A DNA stretch of 11,009 nucleotides from JAGZEG01 sp963930185 (GTDB lineage Bacteria > Actinomycetota > Coriobacteriia > Coriobacteriales > UMGS124): NCBI GenBank assembly GCA_963930185.1, contig CAWVLT010000050.1:1-11009 (forward strand), written 5' to 3'. Position 1 is the first letter of the stretch. Every line of letters starts with the position of its first letter. A model generated the notes under the pieces. It did no database searches, had not been told where the DNA came from, and worked only from the letters and a program-made list of their open reading frames with translations. The translations under genes and the position numbers were made by a program. Below, piece by piece: positions 6,631 to 11,009 of this stretch.

Positions 6631-7476
6631 CTACACCAGCTCGTCATCCTGCTGCTGCAGCATGCTGCCGTACTTGAAGACGCGCGCAAACGCCAGCATG
6701 AAGACGCCCAGCGCCAGCGGGATGGTTGAGACGATCATCGAGGAGTAGCCGCCGAGCACCCGAATGCCGGCGGGGACCGCCACGTTGCCGATGACTCCCG
6801 GAAGTATCGCATATGCGATGAGGAGAAACGCAACTAGCTTGAGCTCGAATGCGCGAGCCGGTCGCAGCGGCCCCTCCTCTCGTGCGGAGCGCCTGAAGAA
6901 ACGCGCACCCACCCAGAGCATGGCGAGCAGAATGGGGGTGGCCACGAAGTTCGCGATGATGGCCTCTATGGGAAGGGTTCTTCCGTATGTGACGTACAGC
7001 ATCTCCAGCGGCGTGCGCGTGGCGATATCCCCCTGCTTCTCATGGTCGTACGCTGGATCGAAGTCCCTCTGCTGGAGGAGGTTGACGAGTTCGTAGAGCT
7101 TCTCGGTGGATACGGTCTGCCCGTCCTCGTAAGCCTGCGAGCTGCGCAGGTCGTTTGCCTGCTCGCCATAGAACGTCGCGGCGCCCCCGTCCTCCCCATA
7201 GAGGGTGAGGACGTAATCCTTCGAGACGGCGTAGGTCGTTCCGGGTACGCCGATCATGGATCTGCCCGCCCCGTCGGTTGACAAGAAACCGATGAAGCCG
7301 GTGAGACTGGCGCAAAGCATGATGCACTCGAAGAAGAACCCCGCCCAGCACAGGCCCTGGGCAAGCAGGCAGGAGTCCTTGATCTTGGTGAGGAGCGCCC
7401 TGCGGGTTTTGGGCGTGTCGAGCGAGCCGTGCCCGCCCGATGAGGTGTGCTTGCCGAGTCTTGTGGTCGCACTCAT
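6631..7476 (-). CDS. DUF2975 membrane protein (YoaS-like)
   Basis: A 281-residue integral membrane protein with about four membrane segments: roughly 38-65, 169-193, 212-233 and 246-267. The C-terminus matches DUF2975: LALGVFMLAFARVFKYGSMLQQQDDELV. Between segments 1 and 2 lies an unusually large extracytoplasmic loop of about 100 residues (70-168). It contains GVPGTTYAVSKDYVLTLYG and could bind a ligand. The 30-residue N-terminal tail is polar. The ATG at 7474-7476 is preceded by GAGG with 5 bases of spacing. It is the first gene of a two-gene unit with the XRE regulator. The promoter at 7556-7584 carries a Fur-box-like sequence in its spacer, suggesting metal-responsive expression. Biochemical function is unknown. 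Confidence 0.88.
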   Translation of the reverse strand: MSATTRLGKHTSSGGHGSLDTPKTRRALLTKIKDSCLLAQGLCWAGFFFECIMLCASLTGFIGFLSTDGAGRSMIGVPGTTYAVSKDYVLTLYGEDGGAATFYGEQANDLRSSQAYEDGQTVSTEKLYELVNLLQQRDFDPAYDHEKQGDIATRTPLEMLYVTYGRTLPIEAIIANFVATPILLAMLWVGARFFRRSAREEGPLRPARAFELKLVAFLLIAYAILPGVIGNVAVPAGIRVLGGYSSMIVSTIPLALGVFMLAFARVFKYGSMLQQQDDELV

Positions 7477-7555
7477 CGTGACCTCGCTTTCGAAGTCGGG
7501 CTTGATGGCCGTGAGTCTTGATGCAATGTCGAACCATTATTAATGCTCGTCAATA

Positions 7556-7584
7556 ATACTATAACGATTATCATTAATATGCAA
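7556..7584 (-). promoter_or_regulatory. Promoter of the DUF2975-XRE operon with Fur-box-like operator in the spacer
   Basis: On the minus strand TTGCAT (7584-7579) and TAGTAT (7561-7556) are separated by 17 bp, a sigma-70-type promoter about 70 bp upstream of the DUF2975 start codon. The minus-strand sequence of 7560-7578 matches the classical 19-bp Fur consensus (GATAATGATAATCATTATC) at 15 positions; mismatches are at positions 1, 2, 14 and 19. The site fills the spacer, the usual position for repression. The local AT-richness raises the chance of accidental similarity. Confidence 0.55.
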
Positions 7585-7644
7585 GGTACAGTGAGTCAAG
7601 GAAGGGTGTCGAGGGCATGGGGTTGTCGATACCATGTTCGGTGG

Positions 7645-8070
7645 TCAGCGGCTCAGACGCTCCCCGAATCGCTTAACGATCTCCGCAAGGGTTATGGCCT
7701 GCATGGCGGACTCGGCCTGCCGCTGCACCTCATCGAAGCACTCGCCGATCACGAATTGCACGTTCACGCCAACGCCGCACTCGGGATTCACGTGGGTGTC
7801 TAGGTGCAGCAGCGGCTTTTGCCCCTCAACCGCGCGGTACACGTCGAGCATCGTGATCTCCTCTTGCGCGCGCGTCAGGCGCGGCCGGGCATGACCCGTC
7901 ACACACGAGATGATCCCGGCCCTCCTGAGTCTTCCCATGAGTTGCCGCACCGAGGCGGGGTTGCACTTCAGGCTGCGGGCTATGGCGTCGCTGCTGAGAT
8001 TGCCTTCGCGCTCGGTCTCGATGAATACCAGCACGTGTAGGGCGTCGCTGAGCTTTGTCGAATACGCCAT
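7645..8070 (-). CDS. Rrf2-family transcriptional regulator (YwnA-like)
   Basis: A 141-residue protein starting at ATG 8068-8070 behind GGAGGAG with 6 bases of spacing. The N-terminal winged helix (residues 1-60: MAYSTKLSDALHVLVFIE, LSSDAIARSLKCNPASVRQLMGRLRRAGII) and the following ITMLDVYRAVEG (72-83) are typical of Rrf2 proteins. So are HVNPECGVGVNVQFVIGECF and the terminal dimer helix. The three closely spaced cysteines that hold an Fe-S cluster in IscR or NsrR are not present. Only Cys98 and Cys111 lie in that region, with Cys36 and Cys56 in the DNA-binding domain, so it is closer to YwnA or CymR and may sense through thiols or a small molecule. It is divergent from three sirtuin-like genes and probably controls them and itself (see operators). 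Confidence 0.92.
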   Translation of the reverse strand: MAYSTKLSDALHVLVFIETEREGNLSSDAIARSLKCNPASVRQLMGRLRRAGIISCVTGHARPRLTRAQEEITMLDVYRAVEGQKPLLHLDTHVNPECGVGVNVQFVIGECFDEVQRQAESAMQAITLAEIVKRFGERLSR

Positions 8071-8183
8071 GGTGTGTGCTCCTCCCGGGTTTGCGCCTAG
8101 CCTTATCCCTCTATCCCTCGCGGGCGCCGATATATCTCGGACGCCGGGCCCCGCAGGGGCGCGGGGTGAGTTTGTGTGTTGGT

Positions 8184-8194
8184 TGTTGGTAACA
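8184..8194. promoter_or_regulatory. Operator-like palindrome TGTT-N3-AACA at the rrf2-side start site
   Basis: TGTTGGTAACA at 8184-8194 is a palindrome immediately downstream of a minus-strand -10 candidate TATACT (8199-8194), so it would cover the transcription start of the Rrf2 gene. The same half-sites recur at 8239-8257. No good -35 box matches this -10. Confidence 0.42.
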
Positions 8195-8205
8195 GTATAA
8201 CAGCC

Positions 8206-8234
8206 TTGCGACGCAAAAGACTCGACGTTAGTAT
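8206..8234 (+). promoter_or_regulatory. Candidate promoter of the sirtuin operon
   Basis: TTGCGA (8206-8211) and TAGTAT (8229-8234) are separated by 17 bp, each matching four of six consensus positions. The start would fall near 8241, giving a leader of about 100 bases ahead of ATG 8343. The overlap of the start point with the palindrome at 8239-8257 supports regulation here. Confidence 0.4.
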
Positions 8235-8238
8235 TTGT

Positions 8239-8257
8239 TGTTAGATAAATAGTAACA
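8239..8257. promoter_or_regulatory. Operator-like palindrome TGTTA-N9-TAACA at the sirtuin-side start site
   Basis: TGTTA (8239-8243) and TAACA (8253-8257) form a perfect 5-bp inverted repeat with an AT-rich 9-bp centre. It shares half-sites with the palindrome at 8184-8194. A dyad of about this size fits the dimeric winged-helix regulators of the Rrf2 family. Binding by the adjacent Rrf2 protein is inference. Confidence 0.45.
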
Positions 8258-8342
8258 GCAACGAAAGACTTGCGGGTTTGGGCGCGCCGAACGTGAAGCG
8301 TGACCCCGTAAGGGCTCCGTGGGAACGGGGAGGGAGACGAGA

Positions 8343-9248
8343 ATGCCCCAGGGCACGCCAGAAATCGACAGGACGCTGGCACTGCTGAGCGAGGCGGATG
8401 CCGTGGTGATCGCGGCAAGTAACGGCTTCGATATCGCGGACGGCTACAACCAGTTCGCCTGCGATGAGGAGTTCCTTCGCCGGTTCGGTGACTTCCATCA
8501 GGTGTATGGCCTCTCGAGCATGCTCCAGGGCCTCATGGCTTGTTGGGGGAGCGAGGAGGTGCGCTGGGCGTTTCTCTCACGTCTCATCGACTACGGTTAT
8601 GCCAGCTACGAGCCCTCTGCGGTCATGCGGGCGCTTGAGCTGATTACTCGTGACATACCGCGCTTTGTGGTGACCTGCAACTGCAACGGGCGCTTTGAGC
8701 GCGCGGGCTTCGACCCTCGGGCTATCTTCGAGACGGAGGGGAGCTATGCGCGGCTGCGCTGCTCCGCCAGCTGCTGCGACACCGACTATGATGCGTCTCC
8801 CGTTGCCCGACGCGTCCTCGAGCGGGCGCACGGGCTCGCGGTCGATCCCGACGTCCTTCCTCGCTGCCCGCATTGCGGTGCCTCTCTCGACGTGGCCGTG
8901 GATGACACGGGTGCGCTTGCGACGACGTGGCGATATCAGGAACAGCTCGCCGGGCTCCGCTCGTTTCTCGAGAGGGTACGGGAGCGTCGCGTTCTTGTGC
9001 TCGAGCTGGGGGTTGGTCAGAGCAACCAGGCGATAAAGGCCCCGCTCATGCACTATGCCGAGCAGGCTCCGGGCGCCGCCTACGTCGTTCTCAACCGCGA
9101 TGAGGCCGTCCTTCCCTCCGGGATGGGCGACCGTGCCGTGGCCATTGCGGGCGACCTCGGGCAGGCGATGGCCGCCCTTGCCGACGGGCTTGCCGGCGCG
9201 GGGGCGAAGGTCGATGGCGGCGATCCGGAGGTTGATGGCCATGAGTAG
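8343..9248 (+). CDS. Sir2-family protein with non-canonical active site (first of three)
   Basis: A 301-residue sirtuin-fold protein. ATG 8343 is preceded by AGGGAG with 6 bases of spacing; a GTG at 8319 lies before that site and is rejected. The order of elements is that of Sir2: the NAD loop, the helical small domain, the TxNxD segment, a Zn ribbon (Cys140, Cys144/145, Cys175, Cys178) and the late Rossmann strand VLVLELGVGQSNQ (217-229). The key residues differ, however. The NAD loop reads IAASNGFDIADGYNQF (23-38) instead of GAGxS, and TTNxD is TCNCN (111-115). The catalytic position in TEGSY carries Glu132 rather than His (canonical) or Gln (SirTM-like). It may be an NAD-binding or scaffold pseudo-enzyme, or a distinct subfamily with ASNG-type loops. 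The stop overlaps the next gene by 8 bp (ATGAGTAG). Confidence 0.88.
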   Translation: MPQGTPEIDRTLALLSEADAVVIAASNGFDIADGYNQFACDEEFLRRFGDFHQVYGLSSMLQGLMACWGSEEVRWAFLSRLIDYGYASYEPSAVMRALELITRDIPRFVVTCNCNGRFERAGFDPRAIFETEGSYARLRCSASCCDTDYDASPVARRVLERAHGLAVDPDVLPRCPHCGASLDVAVDDTGALATTWRYQEQLAGLRSFLERVRERRVLVLELGVGQSNQAIKAPLMHYAEQAPGAAYVVLNRDEAVLPSGMGDRAVAIAGDLGQAMAALADGLAGAGAKVDGGDPEVDGHE

Positions 9249-10164
9249 GCTCATGGGGCTCTACGCGCAGCATCTTGGCGCATCGCAGGTGACTCCCGAC
9301 GTTAACGGGACTGCCTACGCGGAGGCAATTGAGCGGGCACGCCTCGAGTTCGCCCGCGCCGACGCCGTGGTCGTGGGGATCGGCTTGGGCATGTCCAGCG
9401 CATGCGGCTATGACCATTACCGCCTCATTCCCGAGTTCGATGATCGCTTTGCCCGATTCGAGCACGCGCATGGGTTCTCCTCGCTCATGGACGGGTTCTA
9501 CCATCTGTATGCCACCAATGAGGAGCGCTGGGGGTTTCTCGCGGCGTACGTCTCCTATATGGAGGACTGCCCGGTCGGCGCCCCCTATCGGCAGCTTCGT
9601 GAGCTGCTTGAGGGGCGCGAATACTTCGTGCTTACCACCAACGTTGACGGGCAGGTGCGCCGGGCGTTTCCATAGGATCGCACGTGGCTCTTCCAGGGCG
9701 ACTTTGGCTACCTGCAGTGCAGCCAGCCTTGCTGCGACGAGCTGGTGTCCGCTGCGCCTGTGATGAGCGAGATCCTGGGGTCGATGGGCGCCGAGGGCGT
9801 CGCTGCTTGCCCCGACCTGCTTCCGCGCTGTCGACACTGCGGCTGGCTTATGGCACCTTGGGTGCGCGATGAGGGCTTCCTCGAGGGCGGGGCATGGCAG
9901 AGCAGCAGAAGACGTTACGAGTCTTTCGTCGCGGAGGCGCTCGATGACGGGCGGCGCGTGCTCTTTCTCGAGCTGGGAGTGGGCGGCATGACGCCGAGCG
10001 TCATCGAGCTGCCGTTCTGGGACATGACGCGCAGGAATCCCAACGCGTTCTACCTGCGCGTCAACAAGGGCAAGGCTTCAGAGCCCCGTCAGCTTATGGG
10101 CCGTTCGCTCACCGTGACCGGTGACATAGCCGACGTCATGGCGCGGCTGACATCCCGACGCTGA
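9241..10164 (+). pseudogene. Sir2-family (SirTM-like) gene interrupted by one in-frame amber codon
   Basis: The frame from ATG 9241 (GGAGG 9 bases upstream, overlapping the previous stop) to TGA 10162-10164 has 307 codons and a single internal TAG at 9673-9675 (codon 145). Both halves are clean sirtuin sequence. Before it are VVVGIGLGMSSACGYDHY (43-60), GFSSLMDGFYHLYAT and YFVLTTNVDGQ (128-138). After it are FQGDFGYLQC (151-160), the remaining Zn ligands Cys164/165, Cys197 and Cys200, and FLELGVGGMTPSVIELPFW (242-260). Gln152 replaces the catalytic His of ordinary sirtuins, as in class M (SirTM) enzymes that act as ADP-ribosyltransferases. The stop falls between the TTNVD segment and the catalytic and Zn region, so a truncated product would be inactive. 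The rest is undamaged, so the mutation is recent, a sequencing error, or suppressed. Confidence 0.85.
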
Positions 10165-10277
10165 CGGATGCCGGGCGGAGGGGCGGCGTGTATTCGCGGG
10201 AACGTGCCGCGTTTTGGGGATGCCGCCGATGAGGGTGAGAAGGCGACGGGGCAACAGGAAAAGAAAGTGAGGCCATC

Positions 10278-11009
10278 TTGACGTTCTACGAGGATTTGGT
10301 CACAACAACCCAGATGAACTATGAGCGTTACTACGGCGTGTATGCCTCGGGTGGCACGCCCTACGTGCTGAGCGAACGCCCGACGCTACCCTATGACGAG
10401 CAGGTTGGGCGTTTCGCGAGCATGGTGCGCGATGCGGAGTGCGTCGTGGTGGGCGGAGCCTCGGGGCTGTCGGCAGCAGGCGGCGGAGACTTCTATTATG
10501 GCGACACGCCGTCGTTTCGCAGGCACTTTGGCAAGTTTGCCGACAAGTACGGCATCAGGGGCGCATTTGACGGGAGCTTCCGCCAGTGGGAGACGCCCGA
10601 GGAGAAGTGGGCGTTTCTCGCCACCTTCCTCAACACCACGCTGAGCGCCCCGGTGCGCGAGCCCTACCTTGACCTTGACGCGATACTGACCGGCAAGGAC
10701 TTCTTTGTCATCACCACCAACCAGGACACGCAGTTCGTGAAGCTCTACCCGCAGGACAAGGTCGCCGAGCTTCAGGGCGACCATCGGTTCTTTCAGTGCG
10801 CGCGATGCTGCACTGATGACGTGTGGGACGCTACCGGCCCCGTTGCCGAGATGATCGAGGCTCAGGGCGAGGGCACGTCGATCCCCACCGGGCTCATCCC
10901 GCGTTGCCCGCACTGCGGTGGCGAGGCGTTCCCGTGGGTGCGCGGCTACGGCAACTTCCTGCAAGGGGCAAAGTACGAGGAACAGTACGAGCGCGCTTCG
11001 CGTTATATC
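10278..11009 (+). CDS. Sir2-family protein, SirTM-like, partial (3' end outside window)
   Basis: An open frame of 244 codons from TTG 10278 to the window edge. The TTG has GTGAGG 5 bases upstream, and an in-frame stop at 10236-10238 limits the start. ATG 10314 would remove 12 residues. Recognisable elements are VVVGGASGLSAAGGGDFYYG (56-75), the small domain GIRGAFDGSF...WAFLATFLNT, FFVITTNQDTQF (142-153), and LQGDHRFFQC (165-174) with Gln166 in the catalytic position. The Zn ligands Cys174, Cys177/178, Cys210 and Cys213 follow (IPRCPHCGGEAFPW). It appears to be the most intact of the three. By class it could be an NAD-dependent ADP-ribosyltransferase or deacylase. It starts 113 bp after the interrupted gene, a gap without a convincing promoter. 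A weak GC hairpin at 10183-10210 followed by GTTTT lies in the gap. Confidence 0.9.
   Translation, partial: MTFYEDLVTTTQMNYERYYGVYASGGTPYVLSERPTLPYDEQVGRFASMVRDAECVVVGGASGLSAAGGGDFYYGDTPSFRRHFGKFADKYGIRGAFDGSFRQWETPEEKWAFLATFLNTTLSAPVREPYLDLDAILTGKDFFVITTNQDTQFVKLYPQDKVAELQGDHRFFQCARCCTDDVWDATGPVAEMIEAQGEGTSIPTGLIPRCPHCGGEAFPWVRGYGNFLQGAKYEEQYERASRYI

Larger units (their letters stand above)
8071..8342. other. 272-bp divergent regulatory region between the Rrf2 gene and the sirtuin genes
   Basis: This region contains no gene. It holds the two operator-like palindromes and promoter candidates listed separately, and three copies of TAACAG (8190-8195, 8199-8204, 8253-8258). In the Rrf2-gene leader lie a GC-rich hairpin formed by CCCCGC and GCGGGG (about 8148-8165) and an 8-bp palindrome GATATATC (about 8129-8136). 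The Rrf2 leader would be about 115 bases long, which leaves room for a structured 5' end. Confidence 0.5.

Noticed and set aside
7477..7644. Attachment site or mobile-element boundary near the AT-rich patch
   Set aside because: No integrase, transposase or paired direct repeats are visible; the AT-richness is accounted for by the promoter and Fur-box-like site.
8190..8258. Three TAACAG copies as a repeat array
   Set aside because: Six-base units at irregular spacing; they are explained by the two operator-like palindromes and are not a CRISPR or iteron array.
9673..9675. Programmed recoding of the amber codon (pyrrolysine or similar)
   Set aside because: No pyl genes or recoding structure are visible and the aligned paralogue simply has Gln; a C-to-T nonsense change is the simpler explanation.
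9091..9837. 248-codon minus-strand open frame across the two sirtuin genes
   Set aside because: Antisense to two recognisable sirtuin genes and without motifs of its own.
10183..10214. Terminator between the second and third sirtuin genes
   Set aside because: Only a 5-bp GC stem with a long loop and GTTTT; too weak to call and it would split a likely operon.

Overview
The window is GC-rich, with strong GC bias at third codon positions, AGGAGG-type ribosome binding sites and several GTG or TTG starts. GuaA sequence style, short convergent/divergent operons and the gene mix suggest a gut or oral actinobacterium of the Coriobacteriia type (Olsenella, Collinsella or Atopobium relatives). That taxonomic call is inference from sequence style, not from a search.

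Layout. 1-847 (+): the C-terminal two thirds of guaA (GMP synthase), closed by a strong hairpin at 907-942. 1020-3291 (-): a three-gene operon, read right to left, of a CcdA-type thiol-electron membrane transporter, a membrane-anchored TlpA/ResA-like thioredoxin, and an alpha/beta hydrolase. The first two form an extracytoplasmic thiol-redox pair. 3292-3807: a 516-bp gene-free, partly AT-rich region with two hairpin/inverted-repeat structures. 3808-4581 (+): a GyrI-like domain protein. 4649-5443 (+): three tightly coupled small genes without a recognised function, locally AT-rich, running by a 4-bp overlap into 5440-6321 (+), an RsmJ-type 16S rRNA methyltransferase. 6404-7476 (-): a DUF2975 membrane protein and an XRE-type small regulator (the YoaS/YozG arrangement of Bacillus subtilis), whose promoter spacer coincides with a Fur-box-like sequence. 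7645-8070 (-): an Rrf2-family regulator. 8343-11009 (+): three consecutive Sir2-family genes, the last running off the window.

The accessory highlight is the Rrf2-sirtuin locus. The three sirtuin-like proteins are diverged paralogues of the class that carries Gln or Glu in place of the usual catalytic His (resembling SirTM, class M). The first has lost the usual NAD-loop and TxNxD residues. The second is interrupted by one in-frame amber codon at the position where the third has CAG. The third is intact as far as it is visible. Matching TGTT...AACA palindromes lie at the expected transcription starts of both divergent transcription units, suggesting that the Rrf2 protein controls itself and the sirtuin genes. 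No macrodomain, GcvH-like or lipoate-ligase partner, as found in classical SirTM operons, is visible here.
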